A stretch of 29,398 nucleotides of DNA from Rhizaria sp. SCN 62-66 (GCA_001724265.1 MEDY01000663.1:1-29398); one strand, 5' to 3'. Counted from the first letter of the stretch, positions 27,801-28,444 are shown. The notes: generated by a model not told the origin, from the letters alone. A program made the numbers and translations.

Positions 27801-28417
27801 GCATCGCGCGCCTGCAGCGCCGCCGCGAGAAGTCCGGTGAAGCCGACCTCAAGGAGCGCGCCAAGCAGGAAAAGCGCGCTGCGCGCCGTCAGTTGGCCGG
27901 CGACGCCAACACCGTGCGCGTTGTCACCGTTGACGAGACCAAGGACAAACGCTCCGCGTTCGCCCATATGTTCAGCGAAGTCAACCAGGCGCAGGCGCAA
28001 CCGATTGGCCTCGAAGGCCCCGCCGACGTTCAGAACGGGCTCTCTGGTGACAACGTCAAGGCGCTTGACCGCGCTACTGCTGTTGCGGCGTATACACACA
28101 CTGTGGCCAACATGGTCAACAGCGGTGTCGACGTCGGCAACGATGCCATGACCAGCTACCTACAGTCCGCGCGCGCGATGGCGGGGCAAGACAAGGAGTT
28201 CAATGTGAACCTTGCAGCAGACTCTGAGTCTGAGAGTGACACTGACGGACGTGGCGGCGTGCTGGTTCCGAACATCGTGCTTGAGGGCGAGGACAGCGAC
28301 GACGACATGTTCGCAAGCACCCACATTGCGATTCGTGCTGGCGCGAGGACCGTGACCTCTGCGGATGGGACTTCCACTCCAAAGGGTACAGTGCGGATTA
28401 GTTACAGAGCCAAGTAA
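761..28417 (+). CDS. Giant multidomain polytopic surface receptor/adhesin-like protein, 9,218 aa, single exon
   Basis: One uninterrupted ATG-to-TAA frame. The start at 761 is favoured because the same frame has a stop (TGA, 698-700) 60 nt upstream with no intervening ATG, and because a signal peptide follows at once; Met7 (779) is a possible alternative. Order of parts: signal peptide, about 7,900 residues of extracellular modules (beta-rich repeats, two propeller-like regions, eleven cysteine-pair repeats, eight sushi, EGF, IPT/TIG, GCC2/GCC3), membrane spans, a 670-residue insertion, more membrane spans and a charged tail. Sushi, EGF and IPT modules are known extracellular binding modules, so a cell-surface recognition, adhesion or signalling role is inferred. 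The C-terminal membrane region resembles a multi-span domain found behind cysteine-rich ectodomains in various protists; its biochemical activity is unknown to me. No catalytic motif is seen. Despite the length I found no break, frameshift or need for an intron. The exact family is unassigned. Confidence 0.95.
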   Translation: MSPSPHMLCAPSARKLPSPGRSYFLHVSWALILVLSLLQLVIAASHTSFTTVITGTPTRSFLTSKIVTVSATFTPTAVTLPAADVAAAKFVFVCSHASIVTIAAVTVPSSPTVTTLTANTTMKYGFTSTLAAAYASAFSFAFTLDLFAVAPANSDSAASAFSLPAGLCTSTYYNLANEADIVATPSKAFPSVPTWSPAAPILSHAFAHLSTKPLVLSGDAATCSFSFTTNHPYPVYSGKLNMLSACGSSSFSLATAIRGVSTNDASLLYSIADSRTSTSLPFSFDTTGSATPAVGPTTITFDNVNINVTSSVNTTHIFSCFSIELSGISSSSLFTATTMPALSITGIGAPTMYIATARSEIMGSVYWVDAYLLASTAAYSTAITLKSDQASCSQAFRRPTGSDTGFVSTPLLVKRAFVRDYADSIGCSVFTDASTTGSPSWSRTTFTNTRFFINCTSVSNMASMSTGAWIRVRLASVMTEATSIPKECWTVETTTALDSLASVVKTMETAWDITQAVPYAMTVTPGTSATTFKWATGSTTTTSTAVQLHVLSYPSYCPSGVVFASSVAVTSSTFSTTASLSADYRTLTLPTSLANSTDAQFSLAKTAFSSTFYTIPGAYANMRPECFQITMIHNSVIPLQVAQLPKAGMITPDVAGGTDTYTNLTLNLQHTAIKSINVDQPELSQHAMMVDQPVDLAASTTSSSNRTWVLEVSPEFSRDWALVVPSSAPSGATCSFNATNLANSHKDRVTMFCSTTTNGRQNQVSINAVYTAPHNSYYPPLPSLYSYTIVAVLSTTSSNYYINTPSAFSTFSDSVGFTVALKHTSYFLSTFQSANVFYVRTGVVIFATKTRTASISITIPSDSKWRNPSNTYTSISVSDVAHWGRATQSAAACATSGSSDTVRAASCTLPVVTGSTIPPPLGFVLDSFNTPRTTFASAALPSTFFAITGTGATYTQAALSLNPSQPLVFDHGAEYLSAFTKVDTGLTVVTVSLKFQLYNAVKTPGTSTVIYKWGISPACAATITGVVGGTVTGGSTCTVTSVSGLNATISCPVASSSVIPYALATAGVHIYYSTTAVNDMPAETCLSARVTLATSGVTDVQSPWQAPLTAWVNSVASISTRRFYFTVAATRADMFAYDASLGTFSVNMRYKYTLSSYRDTNGAAAGYLITPCSSETAFTIVQSGVTPAPVLSGSGVTTGTTDGFTCSSSLSWSGSTAPKGLYVSGCTAESIALVTSKFGQVRQHYFEVDGVLVGNKAATSACVRINAGTATTDTQPDGITTISFTQSANAMQYHLTTLARSVVPSTVDEFVSSPRIFYHMRMSLYILVPIPTEQTYVYFTIYVDTAACPLLMVGSTTISSRAFSSAWGPSLTNGLCADLGYSNDNRRTIRCPNPGVTSINHRIYTFDIPTLFEAQASATTAAVSCFKATMTDYTLASPYPLEAVPLSPQFSLGQSPSVDLVLRMHQKRIDDSWDISDSISTVSGGSSPWVVGVTSSLAVILHSAIGSGQTLAVELSYVTSASCPAGSFEFLPSNFNLQGFNASATIGSDYTLATSLTCSPSTTMTATRFNLSCVAGTALGIDKIHLFQLDTAFRYRYAVAGFYPQIPQGCFVVTSHPTLLTTTVGPLTEPFNVNYYLSALHPELAIRVYHFSKRLQAADPSASPANYPEHNTFELQIYVYTAAAFVNLTNTLSIEYDMMLTSSLGIVPLEFALVALSPVLSWSCTLGTHPNGIYSGLLTCPQYVLPGVSDNSTPMRLRFTGLETNYGAIWPQLHQSVVLVNQNYSTSVLGMRMTKSQHPLDIAYSINNAYVTHSWSGLSVIVDVNLRIFAHTYFPIKSLTLTLDKSCAPRFSLPMGIPSFDSNHAMMCDGMTNNDQFFMSSLSCSMSTPDAYGALASDTSSAPVTGWIESNVLSMMNAYVSSISELIVPKSCFIFTATDQYNRVYSWTSAVEDVNFVPGTIGPVYDAIYDVSADIIGHTMTSANTFMSVLDVFVIPRRDISDLTFFTLELTEQCLGAVTFMSSVTVSAISTGELSGNEEVGSWTLTASSTSSLTIGCTGACFTPTSTARRIRVSGILFDVLTLGGQSLASLPGVCVQVGTTHLGVHYKRPSITPLPLPTAGTVRHVVQSATAPAASLIGPVTAGDFALFTFTRLAVKNAYVARISFADTNGAVAAVATGNATWPIVSRIYKNSGVSGCVLACASPCSLTSPVFGVECTPTSTVLTCTPAAPCHVYVPIAVSSTLYKRPRRSAYLIGVSLTPTAYTGVLARTVLSLPFTERVDNVPDLTLTDVSVNTSSLNNDPYAYGITVSFKIPSYTVAAGYTRVAFVVTFTDNIQPTPTFFTSGLACSISCVMISVLGNRITFAPATAALAGSSLSVTLADLTFADSKCVNTITGIATAGVCAASSFTVDIITDFQVLNALIASAATPALLAEAAAGRSVNDGAIVARTRSPVLIYPAPPTEHAWTVLSYTETVDPGVQYAYSVVLTPTYDMIFDMAPGANYLVHIDPTTTTAFASLAVSRVSLAFAGADGANQDLVLNGTTPGLWSMTVASLSPFLIMDIVSTNDISLTITFTSNTMLLVPIPGYTRFGPATTSYSRLSEGSFVIPAAKALAPGTAAARPLDPVNAPWLRNSVANSLYLETSVLPPLTTVSSLALYTLVFTVQRGSIQPCAGQVFILRQHVVTTSNLGADAQVLPCAYDTSTSRLECPLTSKAVISAQTLKLRFQFMDCVTAPSSSRVTASGTMQLRLTTVASGGAPNAVNYRGSEVLASASFVLPRVAPWTSTQLITATASLVTPAQNKHDITFPLPSVTGLCPYKQPTYGALRLIIPRAARTSYVLDQLPTSAAGLTYFRDPMNMGYIALNPSGFSVCTGSTANALSVKGVFLHPLTSPTSNYMLQFGEMHDATDQFVPDITLSNVQVTWPAISGNGFLQSSYFSVDSATFVQGTAESSVTANAAITAITSWASFAKMDVRVELSAGCAFDSAMASRVPMAVLSSASDPQFAKKVDLWTDPTTPMVGYLRVTAITGSVVPTKYQIKLSGFICVPGAATIKFSLADPITHVVLSNQITSSALTVTAPPTATDSTESASAPRLICHVVATATPPRSFEVPPAMRDASIMVGNVYDIFCTVTLRRTWLPGQLLFLPPGSGWNSAASRAIQVQGSVTGPASDASNVFTWSTTVAVPPEKRIGVWYYSATAPSTDDASTITAFSTQNGAIVYKNSYSQGSNIAPSQNLSLTFSWYDRASLPSTPNNIPYSISCLSLPSYKATATYNNKQAYFLFSTPTVLPVLSFLQNSATSENAKTNFGAFATMTVNGVSKTPDDKSNIVSSSTLGGTLIRFVVDTKINNNNILSFKFCVFPFTNAADLTKFKTTTPVPITATTGWRFGIWNTGMTTESVGQALRIGGTLPQYLEQSDVPPQFTVRPHPLTGVIGYQPLPHSSTAPPASASMSIRFAYTTEAGVPSTGATMQRVGFFLPQYIVTSTRGLTVTLLPGGQTVTYTADGDSADCTSTGVENMMSSIQPRSNNFATTLANAVSTYQLATTTGTTTCFRAALPTLNATIVTGGEADVTFFNLVQSTTAPPREGAFSMVSFMSSTSVYTSKPLASTTWPRSFPIQPMPRDATASVTVQAAGSSPIIDVMRNAATTRVYRLHASGVITVCPLTTAETINLQGTYTESTPCSTYVDLMAYARLYDVSETVTQKYQGLRGAMTLSPDEMILLVNFNNKVLIAIRRDLITGELIRDSVSTEAFDLSAYLEPTAFTYSGPAARAASQSVAPFIMHDYTSSYGLRFYVTVVVGPQILSFNMIYGSATLWSLVGTTTFSHSSVTSAMLKQEQPSQLQARNTNSFVLCQRIYCILYDRNISAEYVITKRIEFTLSSALATTVPTAGSEGVTRPGAVAIGRALPWVTALDYKVGEYMADDELYYAYCVGTQRVALARVSGLRGLTAITDNRVLSIVDTVALLGTSTEVLGVISVVPTGDGSAVVDVMTKSSGYTTANPIGDVHRMFFTYADSTYNTANTDLPLVSIPDKNILTSVPVPQTEYEWRRLRPSVSQDGRIYTTMSPAAPLATPLSSAPGPLVRVYSLRLAYAKPATTVTPSLYMHRANAAADSLTVDVRHPRKFMTTSATTHAALDWAVWHSLPSSGLPSGSISCGGVSTTLSGLPATSGVGNSSSDAWAPVATGGVYDAAVQCTLTVKSQCYDVRPGFHQYPSIFIASTSDASAVLFQRPIERGMQIEAYASSLVAIVARNCVPLAGNDCDMTLILNTLTSTDVTQLIFLPRIIAFVNGATPTLQYTTESATVGNLACTATSTVQLRCDFSGARANGVTLWVSLGTYKLISSALSDVLSDTIAPHVRFSAGVRFMRAIATTTAATLPVTGVLSGYTAIGTTAVAATSTRVMRFASITPDWREGAMCVSVWGANATRCVKAAFTTNGVNLQSPVELTLDLPTPPADVQRVFLPSGDSFGWSQAEHKLYFWRYCEECAASGATSLYNPLTSTVPERVRSLLNTRQFTQPAPLFTEGGLIQRLHVIRSTHPARGAFVLAVDQTGETIPLRIDPRGNGFSLRTGKAGTSGWTPLATGSGHWDVSKTKIGSAKTGYDITAMVDWTDLAKRSASVLTSILVAFESGALVHYSAPVLARTMTATGYENPTMADLALPLTERVVRKPTGTSPLRAIVVSHEWGLFFTAGDAGIVYYGFFPRGDSALDTASFGDISLTRATDLQFPCSVTSLALNPLATVLVAGCSSGYIYSARVTLTASSLTPTTPVTVAMAFIPRDPTKKYISTVPTFLTPYMTRWYNTLLVNSYDQAYFDSVYTDRFSIKTPWAAVHDVAFHPYGSHVIVLGSNPTVSSVNGAWSVAAYHVSHPITGLNVTVPDNTLGKVTNWTLTATMPSIAYHTATPLMCRLDFPPTTTFPAVTVSTNWASTTVANATAVAAASTTTRSQLQFSLTVTSNAVMTSPLTVTIVGVKNPTQLYDNLSDITFMCRVDSATMTASDGILTRYNNGYEVARGSNGYLAGMLLSATMKKGGQNVESLPSFIVGSTTTLQVVLSTKATSDPIVVQITAYDHATDAASTRCSLSSTSDTYDAAAYGTQIDVTVLVGNDVALFYMHCYSSTPVVSSDGVRLRLTSNSAVAHIATVDTGVFDVLPSVSRSIEYRLPSPSTEVRYNPVSFPASADITVMLRWDAPVYDNNVLIRLTTNALSECTFRDLYNTALPAAATFDIDIGITNSHLTTSARSYDGVVVTCVQINPSVVIFTSHTQALVNLLSTVTQPFNVYGSSYMEEADGFTIPINVVRPFTVNIRPRAQTMSTMSVQLLRNSISMTNSPCRLRTTSTGSDAVTISVTIAANQSNVTAYIICTQSFFLRESIDVSLSYSNNATAGFEIVPTAHIIAYNPNTASSYYRLDGTLMTLTANSTTYRISSGTAFDVFSVFKYPISRASIMVVIAPVTAGCRFSKSSIVYSSMTAESVPGFTTTTSGAAATGIYYSLETGATNDHFFAACTNTSGTLTFERQILSGDNIQWTTLPGIRIRAELLVRTTSVGNMYNYLYSGLQALVLHPLTLVINPAWAGTANVEVVVTGPTSCLFAEGTDFINTIPTEGQLNTIALTSTFHKFIAPGTSSISLRMRCPLTSIGGVVTLTFAVPDASANESAADKTLRESYTAYTSLPINVNGFYDLTWRKVTTSGTVNVAISSSSAATVPITAGQVFADAVVQILVSMRPLPVVNNDLVVTVSLVDDDASACQVSFSENPSSIWLTQLYTSTNATYSVYLWCKSPTSKPIAVRLKVTGTTYGTSYPAFDSTRLQPQGSFELLGLPTNFVTASPIIGSIMLSINPNVPQDIRIERTDSSADCRFTSAAKIADTSSYTATAIVSQTQAQFNNASTRMGPIQFAIYCRRTHVKGPMIRLVSPVGSYVTETFGPYQVQGRMSLSFLHPTTSVAQNITDTDAYSTNDGTEMNSGANVLVMPDPYFLRAPKTDLRNFVLQMAPALSAQTIVRVSLSTIRGSCGFVATDSASSGSSNSTADLSTTFQVLFYLGDSRVNFAVACREATTERPHLIVTAIAGERYITALSRPMRVRGHLEYSDITALTSPMTSFTTKSISIRPVPLPTEETVIQISDATAAGSTTNCVFRLYGATTAYGASPFTFTYTSTMATQEISFYCRRVDASLVTPSTYFTITALNDIYLSAVSPGVALRGALWIEDAVAHDVLTVAPVPLLPMVTVRTMKPHKLRLRIRPGVNSTTLFTILSSQTKCLVGLTTEPAAMSVTVTANPGVETLEAYLVCSQTQGDSQSVTLTLRPQAGTTPYVSYTSAAFTVMSTYVVTLPSGAAFTEFHIREPSRLKLSFEPTTGLPYLTTSRVTVPAVLVGECVLTPDVTGTTAPADTAVWAKTLTLTAAAGSKEVYFWIRCNDYTRGRSVAAASMPRLEITRESGELFWPLTTATFETYYTTCAVYADVSNGVITSTPAEFGVRGYGSVLTYSCNTGYNLNTTLSNAAVAAECSTSTNAYGLPETTCTQQVRCAWDGWAATTMPVCSLHLCPVIQAPTSGSITRTLGYSSGESTYNASATFSCSVGYYVEGATGIKCTRGGWSAAVPQCLGVVCPTLESREGVDVESVSFSTNPPRYTSTATYVCPSGYRAVLNNTRRCLADGTWDGEPGVCTTSECTPLLYDTERMQPLTYRNAAGVTLPSRTKYDMTTTVTYACKAGYEFQITSATHTSVRTCTDNTWMPIYVPVCTYKTCPSLTRQYGTIVQTPASLANKFSVNLTMACAYGTLPNAPDLTSIWCNETGQWSANLTTCDPKYCGAPSTSSSMTVEVADGVAKQGINYNSSTAVYRCSDGYDLSYAGYAVNDGTGVVAYRASSLQLRATRTCLPDGWVPAGTPQCSLHVCAALTVPTNGKDVLYTSPTGVSTNSSTTNAVRVYGSTAQYRCNAGYEPRNAQDTSQAHSAMRSCGNIDVGWNNTEPACIPYNCGPAHTIPYLGNITYEYDPIVTPTPTSYLSTAVYTCADGFMMQSGGATATRQCLGAELGWSPTPPVCVDVNECDASGAYFFDCAAAYGASSRCINTFGSFVCTPYVTSSPALEAVVTEQQYTSYMLNPSLYPLPATVDASTRTINPADASGGQPVAFAVARGRNLAAPYVKAVMFSNPSISAFPGLLNYDCYNVNVTDHPTFAATMLRVQCLLSPGQGMDLYLRVQFCYAESIEIGAKINCDRWNWNWDGATVNHPDMAVNSNYKLRYPAPSFVASSLFSVTYDSGRTDDYVMPSVMGEQIGFDVSNLYFDRPKLLAMHMGEGSTTDDFPYDCEVNIKKSLELSTVNRTIVCRVPDMVNKANLLFKLTLAGHSAYSKDQLSYPQIPRVDSVTGCAQSSANSTTGVITTNGCSTEGSDYLHVTGNAFIEPLTAFVHGRRCVIEQYIDSTNFYCRVPVGTGSSLTFIVKASTQTVQVDNLLSYAAPVIESIDGCASTQSGVNMVVNCARQGGNVLLIRGRNFGYDGATVTIGGISCLYSLPHRVVRCHLPPGTGLNQRIVLSQRYGAASTQNFFLSYVQCTVGTFERGYSCQACYPGEYNNRTGSQAQCIQCPSGTHASGYGSTQCLSCPAGSYSPLGSASCILCPRGTFSGAKADRCAQCVPGTYASREGSTACAKCGENAEQTTDYAYCQCKAGYYQALTGVCTACAHGGDCSLGGTTAYSIVSLESYSPSAIQDDVVKAVRMSIDLHMSAVTAAEQAAVRALVTKVLFDDNTLPQERVVVSSITPQMIESGSYYGARVVLLITPSYSQNGLVAHTDTATKSMSRYASLINSEMYGSNSATDLTAVSSANFAIAQWSTRNATVAPEIASLLDIIMALFRRDNTTSGGSNNTLSVAESILGSAYVSEPSLDIAFARRPVSSFQECFHEACMSGSNCKAGHGGNLCTVCEPGYGRQSTFTCRQCFSAPVQALYLTASILAAILICAVLAWKQIVDGRKSTNELPAPAVPLLFKIAVSGIQIFAIAARYDVYWPGILRPFFDAMDVIGGLGTTIATLDCFLPYNLSIRPFWVSSIAIMLLPLVGILLPLAVLLPSYLLNRRNYHDQVKLALKDQRKHLVIMAEEYLEYTQAMRRRRAAEVALQEENNIDKPDAKLGHVKPIWDSVDESGELGVAGHNASQLAALATMHETAMLKDGRKVFSDIQVHEREDRRTRLRSNSDEEEEHTARIAGKSMSASASAQKAGRSGPLPPPPTPATPAGPGSASALSGAVLGTAARGRVVRRRVVKRTHVAAANNSSAGDDYASGSGASSKTRRSTHGSAADTDSQPRSIADTLALSPALSPALTPALSSMGAEVPAYMTVHADESTQLEMTMLPNTIATHAGNAGAEDNDADSLFMHADELDFVPVAVLPNAHAHAASIARKSRPDQRQNDPLAKYRAMQEKLEHEAAAAVAEAAALRAGRATAIESPFVLPQAAGSINTAGGVVRAGKHNELDMLHLDSNANARDRNAGDMFNLVETDNLPADAGADCGARALASGALAVNADVFNDVYIDEEGNEFDLRQEYSVQNDGFNKDEDFEVSFLREDSFNINENVHNQHAAMMLDVAPIAADEHATHEQFAAMMARYMPFRKDPTADAAAAAAAGAGGNTAGSAKQTDEEKQQLRRSLLDSVGGDAVDAADAANINYLATAEFELLYESELYRVRAVRKERAIARVRARSRRDWYLKTYGKVAGKKMLHELEIADGNKRPTAAELRHNIDVTESRYLFAPAELIGFIVTSITVVMFVMHPNIAKQFFTFVSCHEIGGTDWVGASYFLGDMTVPCWGSDHTMFFLALGLPMGLIWVFGLPMFACWYLYSNRGLIQMHHSGVSSVMRKRKLAFESRMAFLYRGYRTTRYYWFLAELFRKVVLVAIPVFFPGALHTQLILAALVVFLFIAAQVSARPFENKITEFVEYFSLFSSFMIFFLANFLFIESVNSTVKDSVKWVIVFILIFFILAVVVAFILLAREELEMGPLRRRIYEAHAAGNDVQVVIRQWRIARLQRRREKSGEADLKERAKQEKRAARRQLAGDANTVRVVTVDETKDKRSAFAHMFSEVNQAQAQPIGLEGPADVQNGLSGDNVKALDRATAVAAYTHTVANMVNSGVDVGNDAMTSYLQSARAMAGQDKEFNVNLAADSESESDTDGRGGVLVPNIVLEGEDSDDDMFASTHIAIRAGARTVTSADGTSTPKGTVRISYRAK
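893..7150 (+). other. Tandem beta-rich Ser/Thr-rich modules with a boundary cysteine (repeat family A)
   Basis: Residues 45 to about 2130. The sequence is rich in Thr, Ser, Ala and Val with alternating hydrophobic residues, as expected for beta-sandwich modules, and has many Asn-X-Ser/Thr sequons. A recurring motif, a short Pro/Glu-containing turn then Cys followed by Phe, Trp, Leu or Val (PKECWTVE, RPECFQI, PAETCLSARV, QGCFVVTS, PKSCFIF, PGVCVQV), is seen with its Cys at residues 320, 488, 626, 1085, 1262, 1425, 1610, 1932 and 2095. Spacings are 168, 138, 459, 177, 163, 185, 322 and 163, i.e. about one or a multiple of about 160 residues. This implies roughly 12 to 13 units, some of which lost the motif. 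I recognise no named domain; the fold is inferred to be Ig-like or cadherin-like. Some stretches (about 2330-3330 and 6150-6700) have less GC-rich codons than the rest. Confidence 0.65.
7151..11700 (+). other. Cysteine-poor beta-rich extracellular sequence (unclassified)
   Basis: Residues about 2131 to 3646. It continues the Thr/Ser/Ala/Val-rich, beta-strand-like character of the preceding modules, but the boundary-cysteine motif is no longer evident and cysteines are sparse. Loose recurring sentences, such as an Arg-Phe or Leu-Phe strand followed by an Asp-Cys or Ser-Cys turn and a Pro-Trp linker, suggest degenerate versions of the same modules, but I could not define unit borders by eye. 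About 10380-10960 stands out as AT-richer, with many Asn and Lys residues (for example NNKQAYFLF and KINNNN) in contrast to the GC-rich codons around it. The frame remains open and protein-like throughout. No named domain is recognised. Confidence 0.5.
11707..13060 (+). other. First beta-propeller-like region
   Basis: Residues about 3650 to 4100. The character changes from Ser/Thr-rich strands to sequence with the rhythm of a propeller: a 'LSPDEMILLV' strand at residue 3716 resembles the blade strand of YVTN/lactonase-type or WD-like propellers (small residue, Ser-Pro-Asp, then a hydrophobic strand), followed by blade-like strands ending in short turns (VLIAIRRD, LYYAYCVGTQRVALARV, VLSIVDTVALLG). 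The length of about 450 residues is enough for a six- to eight-bladed propeller, but I could not count blades reliably. Propellers in ectodomains usually bind proteins or glycans; that is inference here. Alternative: further beta-sandwich modules. Confidence 0.4.
13061..13959 (+). other. Ig-like linker sequence between the two propeller-like regions
   Basis: Residues about 4101 to 4400. Beta-rich, with several cysteines that could pair (SISCGG, VQCTLTVKSQCYD, ARNCVPLAGNDCDM, NLACTAT, LRCDFSG). The style is closer to the Ser/Thr-rich modules than to the propeller-like flanks, and the length would fit about two such modules. No named domain recognised. Confidence 0.4.
13960..15420 (+). other. 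Second beta-propeller-like region (WD-like strands)
   Basis: Residues about 4400 to 4887. Two strand sentences are close to WD-type blade cores: 'SLALNPLATVLVAGCSSGYIY' begins around residue 4736 and 'VAFHPYGSHVIVLGSN' around residue 4837, about 100 residues apart. Other blade-like strands include AIVVSHEWGLFFTAGDAGIVYYG and ILVAFESGALVHYS. The blades look irregular and have long inserts. Together with the first region this gives two propeller-like modules inside one ectodomain. The remaining stretch 15421-15890 is beta-rich with a cysteine pair (PLMCRLD and FMCRVD). The assignment rests on visual pattern only. Confidence 0.45.
15890..20130 (+). other. Eleven tandem repeats of about 130 aa, each with one cysteine pair (repeat family B)
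   Basis: Each unit has a first Cys in a strand of type x-C-x-[FVL] and a second Cys at the end of a hydrophobic strand, often aromatic (FYMHC, FAIYCRR, ISFYCRR, VYLWC, YFWIRC). Cys pairs by residue: 5083/5118, 5212/5253, 5335/5366, 5460/5509, 5592/5636, 5751/5781, 5860/5903, 6015/6055, 6137/6170, 6262/6292, 6378/6417. First cysteines are 109-159 residues apart (mean about 130) and pairs are 30-49 apart, as expected for a core disulfide of an Ig-like beta-sandwich. Units often close with a Gly-rich or 'QG' turn (VQGRMSLSF, VRGHLEY, LRGALWIE) before the next one starts. The repeats sit directly before the sushi domains, probably as a stalk. They match no named domain I know; the Ig-like fold is inferred. 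Confidence 0.75.
20135..21898 (+). other. Eight tandem sushi/CCP domains
   Basis: Residues 6459-7046. Each module begins and ends with Cys and has the CCP core of a Tyr/Phe-x-Cys-x-x-Gly-Tyr turn and a Trp before the last Cys. Borders (nt): 20135-20386, 20399-20575, 20588-20764, 20777-20992, 21005-21181, 21194-21439, 21452-21685, 21698-21898. Linkers are only four residues between cysteines, typical of CCP strings. Turns seen include YSCNTGY, FSCSVGY, YVCPSGY, YACKAGY, YRCSDGY, YRCNAGY and YTCADGF. Module 5 is atypical (MACAYGTLP, without the Gly-Tyr), and modules 1, 4, 6, 7 and 8 carry extra loop residues; module 1 also has two extra cysteines. CCP modules mediate protein binding in complement regulators and adhesion receptors. 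Confidence 0.93.
21902..22003 (+). other. EGF-like domain, calcium-binding type
   Basis: Residues 7048-7081. The start DVNEC is the classic calcium-binding EGF signature, followed by Cys residues in DCAAAYG and SRCINTFGSFVC, where the Asn and aromatic of CxNTxGSFxC match the hydroxylation/aromatic consensus. Only five cysteines lie within this span (7052 to 7081); the usual C-terminal pair is reduced, so the module is slightly truncated compared with a six-cysteine EGF. It directly follows the last sushi domain and would act as a rigid spacer. Confidence 0.85.
22080..23425 (+). other. IPT/TIG-like domains (about four)
   Basis: Residues about 7107 to 7555. The last two are clear: from Pro7362 (IPRVDSVTGC...LHVTGNAF...CVIEQY...FYCRVPVGTG) and from Ala7462 (PVIESIDGC...LLIRGRNFG...VTIGGISC...VRCHLPPGTG), with the Pro-x-Ile-x-x-Ile start, the 'xIxGxNFG' strand, the 'VxIGGxxC' strand and a closing 'CxxPPGTG'. 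Two more degenerate ones precede them: one with VARGRNL and VQCLLSPGQG, another with VSNLYFD and IVCRVPD. IPT/TIG domains are Ig-like folds found in plexins, fibrocystin-type proteins and many protist surface proteins. Confidence 0.85.
23429..23845 (+). other. GCC2/GCC3 (ephrin-receptor-like) cysteine-rich region
   Basis: Residues 7557 to about 7695. Repeats of C-x2-C-x-PG-x-[YF]-x-[SR]-x4-G-x5-C are seen: CQACYPGEYNNRTGS, CIQCPSGTHASGYGS, CLSCPAGSYSPLGS, CILCPRGTFSGAKAD and CAQCVPGTYASREGS, then a terminal CAKCGENAE...CQCKAGYYQ...CTACAHGGDC. This matches the putative ephrin-receptor-like/GCC2_GCC3 pattern, common just outside the membrane in protist multi-span receptors. About five regular repeats plus a degenerate end are present. 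Confidence 0.92.
23846..24601 (+). other. Membrane-proximal globular region and six-cysteine motif
   Basis: Residues about 7696 to 7947. The first part (to about 7895) alternates amphipathic helices (AIQDDVVKAVRMSIDLHM, EQAAVRALVTKVLF) with strands (QERVVVSSI, ARVVLLITP), an order reminiscent of ferredoxin-like SEA domains; no clear G-S-[VI]-V-V autocleavage motif is present. The second part (Cys7903-Cys7941) is C-x3-AC...NCKAGHGGNLCTVCEPGYGR...CRQC, the spacing that precedes the first membrane span in many protist multi-span receptors. The SEA comparison is tentative; the cysteine motif is clear. Confidence 0.6.
24602..24982 (+). other. First transmembrane group (three clear spans, one weak)
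   Basis: Residues 7948-8074. Span 1 is residues 7948-7967 (ALYLTASILAAILICAVLAW). Span 2 lies around VPLLFKIAVSGIQIFAIAA, followed by the loop YDVYWPG...DC that is familiar from related protist proteins (a conserved Trp-Pro and Asp-Cys after the second span). A weak hydrophobic stretch (MDVIGGLGTTIATLDCF) probably is part of that loop. The next clear span is residues 8046-8074 (IMLLPLVGILLPLAVLLP inside it). Arg/Lys-rich sequence follows at once (NRRN, MRRRRAAE), placing the next region in the cytosol by the positive-inside rule, which agrees with three, not four, spans here. Confidence 0.8.
24983..26992 (+). other. 670-residue low-complexity cytoplasmic insertion
   Basis: Residues 8075-8744. 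Begins with a basic, probably helical stretch (YHDQVKLALKDQRKHLV, AMRRRRAAEVALQEE), then becomes low in complexity: an acidic run NSDEEEEH, a proline run LPPPPTPATPAGPG (about 25430-25480), an A-L-[ST]-P tetrapeptide repeat (25691-25741), Ala-rich helices (EHEAAAAVAEAAALRAG; ADAAAAAAAGAGG) and acidic stretches. It ends in an Arg-rich helix (VRAVRKERAIARVRARSRR) leading into the next span. Many Ser-Pro and acidic-Ser sites could be phosphorylated. No enzymatic domain is seen. It separates parts of the membrane domain that are closer together in similar proteins, so it is an insertion or long linker, predicted mostly disordered. Confidence 0.75.
26993..27712 (+). other. Second transmembrane group (about six spans)
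   Basis: Residues 8745-8984. Spans by hydrophobicity: ELIGFIVTSITVVMFVM; MFFLALGLPMGLIWVFGLPMFACWYLY; FRKVVLVAIPVFFP; LILAALVVFLFIAAQV; FSLFSSFMIFFLANFLFI; WVIVFILIFFILAVVVAFILL. Between the first two lies a Cys-containing loop with FVSCHEIGG...DMTVPCWGSDH, and between the second and third the sentence RYYWFLAELFRKVVL, followed later by Gln and RPFENKITEFVEYFSL. These elements (C...D...CW; YW..EL.RK; RPF) recur in the C-terminal membrane domain of many protist cysteine-rich receptors. TRP-like channels have been suggested for similar sequences, but I see no defining pore motif, so the function is open. Confidence 0.85.
27713..28414 (+). other. Charged cytoplasmic tail with acidic Ser/Asp clusters
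   Basis: Residues 8985-9218. The first part is basic and helical (PLRRRIYEAHAAG, ARLQRRREKSGEADLKERAKQEKRAARRQ), likely a coiled or amphipathic juxtamembrane segment. The distal part is Ala/Asn-rich and then acidic: DSESESDTDG and EGEDSDDDMF are textbook casein-kinase-2-type acceptor contexts. The final residues RISYRAK are basic. No PDZ-binding or ER-retrieval signal is evident. A cytosolic scaffolding or signalling role is inferred only. Confidence 0.7.
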
Positions 28418-28421
28418 GATA

Positions 28422-28444
28422 ATGAAGTGTCATGGGCACTTCAT
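28422..28444 (+). terminator. Hairpin immediately downstream of the stop codon
   Basis: ATGAAGTG (28422-28429) and CACTTCAT (28437-28444) are perfect inverted complements with a seven-base loop, four bases after the stop codon. A second hairpin, CATCAT (28449-28454) with ATGATG (28464-28469), follows after four bases. In the transcript these would form tandem stem-loops at the start of the 3' UTR. A role in mRNA stability or 3'-end formation is possible; a terminator in the bacterial sense is not implied. Stem stability is modest. Confidence 0.3.
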
